A DNA stretch of 64,000 bases from Caenorhabditis remanei. Lineage: Eukaryota; Nematoda; Chromadorea; Rhabditida; Rhabditidae. A program made the translations under genes and the position numbers. Numbering within the stretch: position 1 is the first letter of the stretch; each line of letters opens with the position of its first letter. The stretch lies in contig NC_071332.1 of NCBI RefSeq assembly GCF_010183535.1, forward strand, positions 2,108,001 through 2,172,000, written 5' to 3'. A model generated the notes under the pieces. It made no database searches, was not told where the DNA came from, and saw nothing but the letters and a program-made list of their open reading frames with translations. Shown here one piece after another: positions 1 through 11,000 of this stretch.

Positions 1-114
1 TCAATTAGTTCTCATTTTAGTACATGAGGGTGTACTGTAGAGAGAGAGGGTAGAGGTCTTTTGATCTTCAGCGAAAAATCGGGATTTCAGATTTACGATT
101 TCCAGAAAGTTCTT

Positions 115-434
115 GCTGGGTGACAGTGGAGTTATAGGACGTGACCTATATCATTGGAAAGGTGAAATCACGCTGATTTCAAATATATATTCAGTTTTTG
201 CTCTCGATGCTTGGTACTCGAGAAAAAAGAGGTCAAAGTTTGTTTGGACCGCTGACAAGTCGGTAAGGTAATGACTTGTTGGGGGTCGAAACTTTATTCC
301 CGTTTTTCTAGAATACCGAGCCTCGAGGGCAAAAACTGAATATATTTTTGGAATCAGCGTTTTCTCAGCTTTCCAACGATATAGGTCACGTCCTATAACT
401 CTCTACGGTCACTCGGGGGCCTTCCCTAGTGAGA
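115..434. repeat. Foldback repeat, family R3 (copy 1)
   Basis: Two inverted arms carry the block around CGTGACCTATATCATTGGAAA and a second block reading TTTTTGCCCTCGA. The arms face each other around a short centre and end near CTTCCCTAGTGAG. Related copies lie at about 32965-33253, 40742-41027 and, split by inserted DNA, 60640-61590. No coding potential is seen, and a MITE-like DNA element is the likely nature. Confidence 0.7.
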
Positions 435-439
435 TTAGT

Positions 440-735
440 CATAGAAAGTTCGCTCCATAGGACATTCCTAACGGAGACGGTTTCTGGAAGTAGACGTCTT
501 TTCAGGATTTCCATCTGGCCGTCTAGTTACGAAGAGATATCTATCAAGTAACGAACAGCGAGCAGAGGAAGTTCGCTCTACAGGACTTTTCCAGACAGAT
601 TGTCAAGACTACTGTATCTGACACTCAGTGGCGTTCTTAAGACTGCTTAACGTCTTCTGTCAAATGTCTGGAACTGTATAGTGACAGAATCCGCAATGAA
701 GAATGTTCGCTCTATGGAACTTTTCAGACTTTGCT
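440..735. repeat. Degenerate tandem repeat, about 120-137 bp unit
   Basis: The phrase GTTCGCTCTA(C/T)AGGACTTTTC recurs near 447, 566 and 704 with diverged DNA between. No gene is seen here. A run of about 16 G lies at 765-781. Confidence 0.45.
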
Positions 736-1149
736 CTTTTCTCGGGATTTTCGAGTGGTGTAGAGGGGGGGGGGGGGGGGGAAGGTATCCAGATACGGAA
801 ATCGGAAACTCCGAATCTTTCGTTCCGCCCGTTTCTGATGGTATTGTCAGTTCGCTCAACTGACAATTTGCCAATCAGAATGTCTGAAAATTGGTACTTT
901 TCTCAGATCCCCCCACTACCACCACTACCCAAAACCCTTTCCCCCTGTCCACCGTCTCTCTCTCTCCCACAAATTCATCAAAAAGGTTTCAATGTCATTG
1001 TCTTCTTCTCCCCCTTTATTGTCATCAGCTGAGAGAATCTACTCTCCCCCAATTTTTGGTGGGTGACATTTCCTTTGTTCTCTTTCTGTGTTACACATGT
1101 GGTTTGGCGCATAATGTGGCAATTCGATGGGGCAATGGTGGAAACAAAA

Positions 1150-2200
1150 ATAACAACACGAGGAATCTGGCGTGTCTTTGACGCCTTTTGAAGAGTCGAA
1201 AATGGAGAGGAGGCTGGTGTGTCTTTGGCGCGTTCGGAACTGACAAAAATGGTGAGGAATCTAGCGTGCCTTTGACGCGTTCGGAACCGACAAGAATGGG
1301 GAGGAATCTGGCGTACGTTTGACGCGTTCGGAACCGATAAAAATGGGGAGGAATCTGGCGTGCCTTTGACGCGTTTTGAACCGACAGAAAAGAAGAGAAG
1401 TCTGGCGTGTCTTTTACACGTTCAGAACACACAAAAATGGAGAGGAGGCTGGCGCGCTTTTGACGCGTTTAAAATAGACAAAAACGAAGAGGCGGCTGGC
1501 GTGCCTTTGACGCGTTCTGAGGAGGCAGATATAGGGGAATCTGGCGTACGTTTGACGCGTTTTGAACCGACAGAAAAGAATAGAAGTCTGGCGTGCCTTT
1601 GACGCGTTCGGAACCGATAAAAATGGGGAGGAATCTGGCGTGCCTTTGACGCATTCATAAGAAACAGAAATGAAGAGAAGGCTGGCGTGTCTTCGACGCG
1701 TTCAGAACACACAAAAATGGAGAGGAGGCTGGCGTGCCTCTGACGCGTTTCAATTTCCACTCAAAAACTCAATTTTTCACCAAAAATCGCCGAAAATCCA
1801 TGTTCGACTAGTCGAAAATTCGAAAATTTCAGATTCTGAGTTCGGAAATTCAACTCAAAAGCTCAATTACAGCTTGAAAAGTCTGAAAATCATGGTTTTC
1901 AGGATTTTGGCGTACCTTTGACGCGTTTTGAATATACAGAAAAAGAGGAATCTGGCGTACCGTTGACGCGTTCAAATTAGGTAAAAATGGAGATGAGTCT
2001 GGCGTGCTTTTGACGCGTTTTGAGCAGAAAAAACCGGAGAAATATCGTTTTCAGAAATGCGGTTTTTAGCTTAAAAATTAGAAATTTTCAGATTTCTTCT
2101 AGTCTGGCGTGCCTTCGGCGCGGTCCCGAAGAAAATTTCAACATTTTTCTTCAAGAAAACCAAATTTTCAATTTTAAAAAACCGCTGGCGCGCCTTTGAC
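1150..2200. repeat. Minisatellite with CTGGCGTGCCTTTGACGCGTT-type core
   Basis: About twenty imperfect units share a core reading GGCGTGCCTTTGACGCG followed by variable AAAAATGGGGAGGAAT-type spacers, with a period near 48 bp in the clean part (1150-1760). Units become sparse and AT-rich towards 2200. Open frames on both strands are products of the periodicity. The same core reappears in a pafo-1 intron at about 10375-10575. Confidence 0.8.
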
Positions 2201-2598
2201 GCGATTTTATCGAAAAAAAAGCTGAAAATCTGCAATTATCGATCTTTTTTTGGAAAAAAAACTAAATTTTCAATAAAAAATTCCAAATTTTTGCAAGTGT
2301 GAAGGTGTCATATGTATATAATTCTACATAAAATTCTTCACGGTTCAACTAATTTCGAAGCAAAAGGTCACCACCGGAAGTTCAGTGTGAACAGCAGCAA
2401 ACGCGCTCCAGCGAACACGGGGTGAGGAAACTGCGCTCTATTGATAATATCATTCCAACGAACACAAAAAGTTCGATAGAGCGCATATGTTGGGTGAGGG
2501 AACACGTCTTAACGATAATTACGATAAAGCGTGCAGCAAACGCGCTCTACTGATAACTTTTGAGATTTCAGTTTTTTCGGTAGCGCGCACTTGCTTAC

Positions 2599-2981
2599 CA
2601 TAAACATCGACCCGGGACGTTCGATGTAATTGCTGCTGAACGCCGTCGGTGGCGACCCGGAGGTTATACTGAAAAAAATTTTTTTGAAAAAAAATTTTGT
2701 CTGAAAATTTCAGACCTATTATTAGTAGAATTAGTGAGTGCTGTCGACGAGAGGCCCGAATCGTCGAATAAAGTCGTCGTGTGCTGGCTCGACAAGCTGC
2801 CAAACTCGAACATGATGTGGATAGAATCTGGAAAAAATTTTTTTTAAAAGTTTTTTTTTGAAATTTTTGCAAAAAAATGGTAAAAATTGAGTAGGCTCCG
2901 CCCACAAAACGTACATATTTGGCAGCCGGTTGAACTGGTTAACGCACACTGATGGACTGTTCGTTCGGCCGGTCACGACTT
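2599..2981 (-). other. Possible three exons of an unrecognised minus-strand gene
   Basis: Three GC-rich islands (2915-2981, 2716-2827 and 2599-2668, in transcript order) sit in very AT-rich DNA. Each starts after a good minus-strand acceptor (TTTTTCCAG or TTTTTTCAG) and ends at a plausible GT donor. The islands are separated by 47 to 87 nt, typical nematode intron sizes. The first is open in only one frame. Carried into the second, that frame stops at about 2731. A different frame joins the second and third islands cleanly. The product is therefore ambiguous: a C-terminal end, a pseudogene, or a gene using other splice sites. No family is recognised. Confidence 0.3.
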
Positions 2982-3015
2982 CTGGAAAAATTATGGAAAT
3001 TGGAAAAAAATACAA

Positions 3016-4720
3016 AAAATTGGAGAAAAATTGAAGAAAAAGGCGGGATTATGAGAAAAATTCAAAATTTTTCGAATTTTTGAACGAATTTTGAATTTTT
3101 TTGGGAAAAAAACAATGAGATTTATACATTTTTTGATAAGATTTCACTCAAAAAATGTTTTTTTTTTTGAAAAAAAATTCGTAAAAAAAAATTTTCGAAA
3201 AAAATTTTTGCTATGAAAACGAAGATTTTCCATCAAAAATAAGCAGTTTTGTGATAAATTAAGGTAAATTTGGATGATTCGAAGGTCATTTATGTCAATT
3301 TCAATGAGATTTTTAGGAAAAATTGCGAATTTTTTTTCGCGATAAAAACTGAGATTTTTTATTAAAATAAGCAGTTTTGCAGTAAATTAGAATAAATTCG
3401 AATGATTTTAAGCTAATTTATGTCAATTTTAATGCGATTTCCATAAAACCAACTGAAAATTTTCAGAAAAAAAAATTTCAAAAAAAATTTTTTTTTCAAT
3501 TTTTCGGTGAATTTTCTAATTTTTCGAACTAAAACTCCTGCTTTGACACATTTTTCAGCTTTTAAAATGGATGAATAGTCGGAATTAACTCAGTTTTTAA
3601 TTTTTTCAGCGAAGCTTTGCTGAAAAAATTTTCAGTCAATAAAAATCAGATAATTTCCGTGAAATTTATCGGAAAATCAATAAAAATCAGCGAAGAAAAG
3701 ATTAAAACCTATTTTTTCAACCAAAAACCAAAAAAAATCAGCGAAAAACTCAAATTTTAAGAATTTTCAGCTGAGCGACCGTGAGAAAAATTAATTAATT
3801 TCAAATCGCCGCCTCGAAATTTGGCTAGTAGAGCGCAAATGCGCAGTAACTTTTTAGAGGGAATTTCGAAAATAGTTTATTTATAAAAAAATTTCTGAAA
3901 AATTATTGTTTTAAAACAAAATTTCAACGAAAAAAAAAGAAAAGAGTGTTTATTGAAAGGAAGGTCGTGTGTGAGTGTATAAAATTATTACACTCTCTCT
4001 CTTTTTCAACGACTCGTCGAGAGAAGACACCAGATGTGAAGAATGAACACATCTGATTGGAATGAATTTCTTATCTCGCGTTGAGATCAAAAACTTCAAA
4101 TACTTGTGACAAATCAACTCTAATTAAAAATATTTTGATCACTTTTCACTTTTCAGCAAGGCTATGCAATTGCGCTCCACCGCACTCATTCTGATTTCGA
4201 TAGAGCGCGTTTACTACCATAATAGTGGATTTTTGGTTAGGTAACCTTCAAAAAACTAGAAAGGCGACCTTTCTCGAATGACAAGGCTCGTCTGTCTCTA
4301 AAAGGACACAAAAGGAGAGAAAAATGAAAGGGAAAACGGGTTTTATTCTGCATTTTGTAGAGATGGAGACAGTGTGTAAACCTAGAGAAGAAACTATGGA
4401 AACTGACACTTCCGCTCTTATTGAGAGGGAAAAAATGAAGAAAAAAATTAATTAGAGACAAAAAAACGAGGAGAAGGAGATAAGATATGAACTTTACTGT
4501 AAGAAACTTTGCCACTTTGATGCTTGCTGAGGTAGATCAAATGGAAAATAGTTGAAATAAAACTTATATATTTGGAAAGCCCAGATCTCGAGGATTCCGA
4601 ATACGTTTTTAGATTTGATCTACGACAAAAAATGGGTGAGCTACAAAGGTTTTAGTAAAGGTTGCTGAATTGCGCGGTATTGCACGCTCGCCAAATTACT
4701 CAAAATTTTCAAAATTTTTA
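3016..4720. other. AT-rich intergenic DNA, no gene seen
   Basis: Long A and T runs with no convincing exon. A block of about 120 bp containing AAAATAAGCAGTTTTG is duplicated in tandem (about 3215-3335 and 3335-3455). Near 4160-4205 there is a short GCGCTCCACCGC / GATAGAGCGCG inverted pair of the R5 repeat type seen elsewhere. Confidence 0.5.
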
Positions 4721-5520
4721 GACTTTTTGAATACGACTAGAAAGCTGAAATTGTGAGGATTCTGAATGTGGTTTTAAATTTTTTCTAGCATCAAAATGGG
4801 CGGAGTTACAGGGGTTTCAGTGGAACCCAATAAAGTGAAAAATCGGAAATTTTTGAAACTGACTAGAAATGCGAGTAAATAATTTTCAAAAACATATTGC
4901 ATACCGTTAGAAAGCTGAATTTTTGAGGATTCTGAATCAGCTTTTAGAATTGTTCTAACATTAAAATAGGCGGAGTTACAGGGGGTTTCAGTAGAACCCT
5001 TATTAGCGAAAAATCGGAAATTTTTGGAACAGGCTGGAAACGCTAGTAAACAATTTTCAAAAACATGTTGTATACCGTTAGAAAGCTGAATTCTTGAGAA
5101 TTCTGAATCAGTTTTCAGAATTGTTCTAGCATTGAAATGGGCCGAGTTACAGAGGTCTCAAAATTGGCATTTTCTGACAGGGCTGATATATCGAAGAAAA
5201 GTTTCAACATCGATTTAACCGTGATAAAAATAATTTTTCAAAAATGAATAATATATCATTAGAAAGCTGAACTCTTGAGGATTCTGAATCATTTTCGAAA
5301 TTTGGCTAGCATCAAAATGGGCGGAGTTACAGGGGTTTCAAAAACTGGCACACCCTAAGCTGACATTTTGAAGGGAAGTTTCAACGTTGAATTACCCGCA
5401 TGAAAAAAAGTTTTCGATAATGGATTATATATCATTGAAAAGCTGAAACCATGAGGATTTTAAATCAATTCTCAGAATTCCTCTACCATCAAAATGAACG
5501 GAATTACAGAGGTTGGAAAG
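4720..5520. repeat. Tandem array of about 175-bp units (R2-type repeat)
   Basis: Four to five diverged units each contain GAAAGCTGAA, GAGGATTCTGAATCA, a TTCTAGCAT segment and GGGCGGAGTTACAGGGGTT. The same half-unit occurs as single or paired inverted copies (family R2) across the window. No coding sequence is seen. Confidence 0.75.
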
Positions 5521-5559
5521 ATCGCTCTAATGAGAATCACATGCTGAGTCGCTACGCAG

Positions 5560-6060
5560 TGAAATCCATAAAAATGGGCTACCAGTAAACTACTATACAG
5601 TCATGTACATAACATTGGGCGGTAAGCTTTTACCAAAAACCAAAAAACTGTGCGGAAAACGGAAAAACCCCTCCCGCTGGGGCTGGCTGGAAGTACTGCC
5701 GAAGCCGATAAGAGTGAAATCATGGGGAAATCGAAAGTGAACTTTCACCAAGCCTCCCTCCCTCCCTCAATGCTTGTCTAACGTTTGCCCTGTCTGCAGC
5801 CCCCCTTGCGCAACGAAAGGGGGCGGAGCCTTCTGGCGGTATACGTGAAAGAAACCTGATTGGGGGATGGGGAAGGGGGTGTACTACTACTACGAGAAAT
5901 GAGTCAAGAACACCCCCCGAGGGGGACTGGTTAGCAGCATTAATTCTCTCTCTCTCGAGGTTAACAATGATGTGGTCTTGGGGGGACGGGGGGCAATGAT
6001 GCTGAAAGTAGTGAAAGATCTGGAAATGGAAGATGGAGACACACTTTTATAGAGAAGAAT
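5560..6060. other. GC-richer intergenic block, function unknown
   Basis: Less AT-rich than its surroundings, with CCTCCC runs, a GGGGGCGGAG block and a CT microsatellite (CTCTCTCTCTCGAGG). It has the texture of a Caenorhabditis promoter or 5' region rather than a repeat. No exon could be supported; a short minus-strand ATG frame at about 5708 has no homologue I recognise. Confidence 0.3.
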
Positions 6061-6149
6061 TACACTATAACAATGAGAATTAAACTTTCTGTCTTTTTGG
6101 GCAGCTGTATGTAGATCAAATCTTTTTTGTAATGTGTTCTTGTTCCGTT

Positions 6150-7110
6150 AACCTTGTAGATCAAACCTAGCCCTACATTTTTGTAGTTGACAACTTTTTG
6201 ATAGCTATTTTAGGTTTTGAGATATGCGCCTTTAAAGATTGGAAGAAAACGGAGAAGCTAGAGCGTCTCGTTGTCTGCGCACTCTCCCTTTTGTCTATCG
6301 TTGATGACGTGTATCTCAGTAGTGGGCGGAGCTAGCAAAAAGTTATCAACTACAAAAATGTAAATCAATTTTAGACCTTTATTTTTGCAGTTGACAACTT
6401 TCCCGTTGCTATTTTATGTTTTGAGATATGCGCCTTGAAAGATTCGCCCAGGCCAAAACGGGAGCATGAACTTTGAGACCCCGCCACGCCATCAATTTTC
6501 AAGCAGATCATCTCAAATTTATATTCATTGAGTAGATCAAATCTAGATCTCTATTTTTCTAGTTGACAACTTTTTGATAGCTCCACCCACTTTTGAGATA
6601 TGCGCCTTTAAAGTCAAAAGGAGCGCGCGCCGCCGACACCCCAGCCAATCTTTAAAGGCGCATATCTCGAAAGTGGGCGGAGCTATCAAAAAGTTGTCAA
6701 CTACAAAAATGGAGATCTAGATTTGATCTACATAATGACATAAAATAGGGCAATAGGAAATGTATTTAGTGAGACACTTTTGAGTTTGAAAAAATTCTTC
6801 AAAAAAAAATTTTTTTTTTGAAATTTTTTCAACTTTGACACCGCTTAACTCTGCCCTATGTATTCCAATTCCTTCAAGTTTACCTTCATTTTGTAGATCA
6901 AAAATAGCTCCTCATTTTTGTAGTTGACAACTTTTTGATAGCTCCGCCCACTTTTGAGTTATGACGCTTCTCCGTTAGCCTCCCAGGCCTGCCCCGATTG
7001 TTACCTGCCAACTTCAAAGGCGCATATCTCGAAAGTGGGCGGAGCTATCAAAAAACCGTAAACTACAAAAATGTAGTTCTAGTTTTGATCTACACAACCA
7101 ATATACTTTC
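6150..7110. repeat. Cluster of foldback repeats, family R1
   Basis: At least three inverted pairs (about 6160-6385, 6530-6735, 6893-7100). Each arm reads GTAGATCAAA, then TTTTTGTAGTTGACAAC, TTTTTGATAGCTCC, TTTTGAGATATGCGCC and TTTAAAG, and the second arm is its reverse complement around a short unrelated centre. R1 is the most frequent repeat of the window. Confidence 0.85.
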
Positions 7111-7628
7111 GGGTACCGTTTTACAGATTGGGTTGCCAAGACGGGTGCTCAAAGTGAGGGATACTGTCGGTCTGTGGATTTTTGCAATTTTTTCATTTTT
7201 TCTCTCAATTTTTCAGTTTTTTTCTCAATTTTTTTGTTAATTCCAGATTTCTATAGATCATGATCAAAACTATCCGTTCACCTTTGATTGTTTCCATTCT
7301 CTCTTTTTCCCCGCCGTTCAAATCTCTCTCCACTTTTTTCTCCGCTACCAGTTCTTCCCGTCTCTCACTCTCTCCCTTCCGCGCATCGGGGGCTCTTTTG
7401 CTCTTTTTGTGTGTGTGCTAACAAAAAAACTTGGAAAAGAACTGGAGGTTTTTTTTTCTTTTTTTCTGCTTTCCGCGCAGCATCACGTACGCTTCCCCCA
7501 GGAAAATTGGGGGAACACTCTATCTTCAATCATTGCTAAACTGTAGAAAATGCGCTCTATTGGACTTGAAAAGGACGCGCGACTAGTTAAAACTAATTAA
7601 AACCGTGAAGAAAAAGGTTACAAAAAAC

Positions 7629-7712
7629 ATTGGCGTCCCTGGGGTCCGAACCCCCAACCCCCAGTCTACCACTCCAAAACGCTCCCGACTGCGCCACACC
7701 GCATCAAACTCT
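7629..7712 (-). ncRNA. tRNA-like element (tRNA pseudogene or SINE head)
   Basis: On the minus strand there is an A-box-like TGGCGCAGTCGGGAGCG, a D-arm that can pair four bases, a perfect five-pair T-arm around GTTCGGA and, just downstream, TTTTTT as a Pol III terminator. The acceptor stem pairs poorly and the anticodon arm does not fold. It is therefore read as tRNA-derived and not a working tRNA. Confidence 0.45.
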
Positions 7713-8016
7713 AATGGACAGTGATAAACCATCAAATTTCCAAAAAGTTTCAGCGTTCTCAGCGAAAACGTGTCGCCCTCTGATCCTGTCAGCTCTCACT
7801 TTCCGCGAGAGCAATGACTGGAACCTTGAGCACACAGACACCTACACAAACATTGACATGCAAAAAGTTGCACTTTTTCATAAATAAAAAGGGAGAGGTA
7901 TTGATTGATTTCAAAATGGGAATGAATGCGGTGGAGGTTTTCACCGAAAAGAGAGAGATAAATAGAAATAAAAATGGAAAAATACAGAACATTTTGTAAA
8001 AAAAAACGAAATGAGA

Positions 8017-11000
8017 TCAATCACTGTCGCTATCCGAGATCGGAAGTTTCTTCTTTGGCGCCTCGTCTCCAGATGAATCGGCGGCCGAACTGCTGCTGCT
8101 GGGAGCCTTCTTACGTGACGACTTCTCGCCTTCTGAATCGCTGCTGTCGCCTGGAAAAATTAAAATTTTGTCAATTTTTAAGTAAAAACGGCACTTTTTC
8201 GGTGAAAATAACATCGAAAACGTCAAAAATTGCACTTTTTGACATCAGAATCGAGATTTTTCCCATTTTCGATAGGTAAAACTTTAGAAAATCCGATTTT
8301 TTCAGCGAAAAGAAGCTAAAAACACAATTTTCAGTGCGTTTTTTGCCATTTTCAAGTAGAAAACTGTGCTAAACCGTCAAATTTTCAGCAATTTTCGACA
8401 AAACTCGGAACTTTTGGCGTTTTTTACTCAATAAGCGAAAAAAACCCCGTATTCGTGATGATTATGCTGAAAATACCGACGTTTCGAGCAGAGAAACTGA
8501 AAATTCGTCTTTTTTGCTGTAAAAATGGTATTTTTATGCGATTTTTAGTGAATTTTCGTCAAAATCTCCGCATTAAACCTGTTTTTAGTTCAAAATATGA
8601 CAAAAAACACTATTCTCGATGAAATTCGTCCAAAAAACCTCATTTTAACTACAAATTTTCACAAAATTGATCGCTTTAGCTGTAAATAAATGGCATTTTC
8701 ATTTAAAAATCTATAATTTCTATCGCTTTTTGGTCAAAATCTCCCACGGTGGCCTAGAAACCCAATTTTTTGGATTTCTAGGCCACCAACCTCAAATTGC
8801 TCCATAGTAGAGCAATTTGGGGTTCAAAACTTTGGAAATTTCACGGAGAATGGGAATATGGCCTATAAACCCAAATCCAGAGTTTTCTAGGCCATCAACG
8901 CTTGTTTTCACTCGTTTTTAGTGGTTTTTTCACCGATTTTTTGGATTTTTTTTGGGTTCTTTAAACCCATACTTGTCAAATCACGGGCCCTCTGAAAATT
9001 TCAGGGCCCGGGCCGGCCCGCAGGGCCCGCAGCAAGCTTTTTTTCAATATTTTGACGGGCCGGAAGATTTTTTTAGCGGGCCCGGCCCGGCCCGGCCCGG
9101 CCCGTGACAAGTATGTTTAAACCTAATTGCAACTGCAATCATCCATTTTGGTTTTGCTGTGAAAATAGTATTTTCACTGAAAAATCGATAAATTCTCCAG
9201 TTTTTTGACAAAATCTTCAAAAAAATCTGTTTTTCAGTTCAAAATTCGACAAGAAACACTATTTTCCGGTCCAAAATTACACTATTTTCTATCAAATTCG
9301 TCCAAAAAATCCCATTTTAACTACAAATTTTCACAAAATTGATCGCTTTTGCTTTAAATAAATGGTATTTTCATTTAAAAATCTATAATTTCTACTGCTT
9401 TTTGATCAAAATCTCTCATGGTGGCCTAGAAACACAAATTTTCGGATTTCTAGGCCACCAACCTCAATTTGCTCCAAAATAGGGCAATATGGGGCTCAAA
9501 ACTTTGGAAATTTCATGGAGAATGGGAATATGGCCTAGAAACCAAAATCTAGAGTTTCCTAGGCCATCGAGCTGGTTTTCACTCGTTTTTAGTGGTTTTT
9601 TCACCGATTTTTTGGATTTTTTTCGGGTTATTTACCGCCATTCTTCTCCTTCTCCTCCTGAATTTTCTCCAACATCTCCTGCTTTCGTGTCTTCGGTTGC
9701 TCATACAAATCGTCCACTCTCTTCTCCATTCCCTCCTCCTCTTGCTCCGTGAATGGTCGATATTGGATCGTCAGTTTGGAGGCTCGACTCAAAGCCATCT
9801 TTCTGCGTCTCGTCATTTTCACATTACTCTCAATCTCGTTGTATTGGTAGATTCCGTTACGATGATAGAAGACGAAGACGTCACGGTCTCGTGGTGCGAC
9901 TGGTTCATACTGGAAATTGATAAGATAAAAATTCGCGTTTTTCTACTAAAAATTCGTGTTTTTCGGCTGAAAATTCGTGTATTTTGACTGAAAATTCGTG
10001 TTTTTCGGCTAAAAATTCATGTTTTTCGGCTGAAAATTCGCGTTTTTCTACTAAAAATTCGTGTTTTTTGGCTGAAAATTCGTATTTTTCGGCTGAAAAT
10101 TCGTGTTTTTCAGCTGAAAATGCATGTTTTTCTACTAAAAATTCGTGTTTTTCGGCTAAAAATTCATGGTAGCACTCGTTTCCAGCTGTTTAATGTCATT
10201 TTCGTGGTGAAATATCAAGATAGCAGAGTTGTCGGATCCTAGGCCACGATTGTCTTTTATTCCGATAGCAACGCCCACAAAATATCGGAAAATTTCATCG
10301 AAAGCAGAAAAATGATCTGGCCGAACTTCTCCTGTTGGGTTTCTAGACCGGCACTTTCGTGTTAAAAACAGATTTCAGTCTAGAAACGCGTCAAAGGCGC
10401 GAAAGATGAGTTTTGTATCAAGTCTGGCGTGACTTTGACGTGTTTTTTTGCGGAATTTTCGGTTCAAAACGAGCCAAAAACGCACCAGACGGAATTTGTG
10501 CCGCCTGGCGCGCTTTCGGCGCTTTTTTATGCGGATTTTCCATTCAAAACGCGTCAAAGTCACGCCAGACATGTTTTATGAAGATTTAAAGCATTTTTCC
10601 GCTGAAAATTCACATTTTTAGTTTATATATTCCAATTTTACCTTAAAATCGTACTCTCTGCTCAACAAGAATTCATATTTCTGATCTGGATCGAAAGATC
10701 GATCCATCTCCAAATCCTCCATCATATGAGTCAGACATTCAATCGTCGGAACGAACAAAGCGGCGAATTTCTGATCCTCGAATTCCATCGCCTTAATGAC
10801 AGAACTCTCTTGAGCCTGTCGTTTCTCGGCACCCGCCAAATCAGTCGTCACAGTGTCACCGTCGAATTGAACATGAGCGAATAGATGTTTCCAGTGCTCG
10901 AAATCTGGGAAAATGTACGCCTCTTCGACTGGTTTCACTCCCTTCTTCGTGTGATGCTCGGTGATTGGTTTGCGGACCTGAAAATACGAAAATTCTGATG

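Noticed and set aside
891..1921. Several overlapping open frames of 60-130 residues on both strands
   Set aside because: Products of the minisatellite period and CT-rich composition; no splice or start context and no family.
9984..10172. Ser/Asn/Phe repeat protein
   Set aside because: Antisense intronic tandem repeat in pafo-1.
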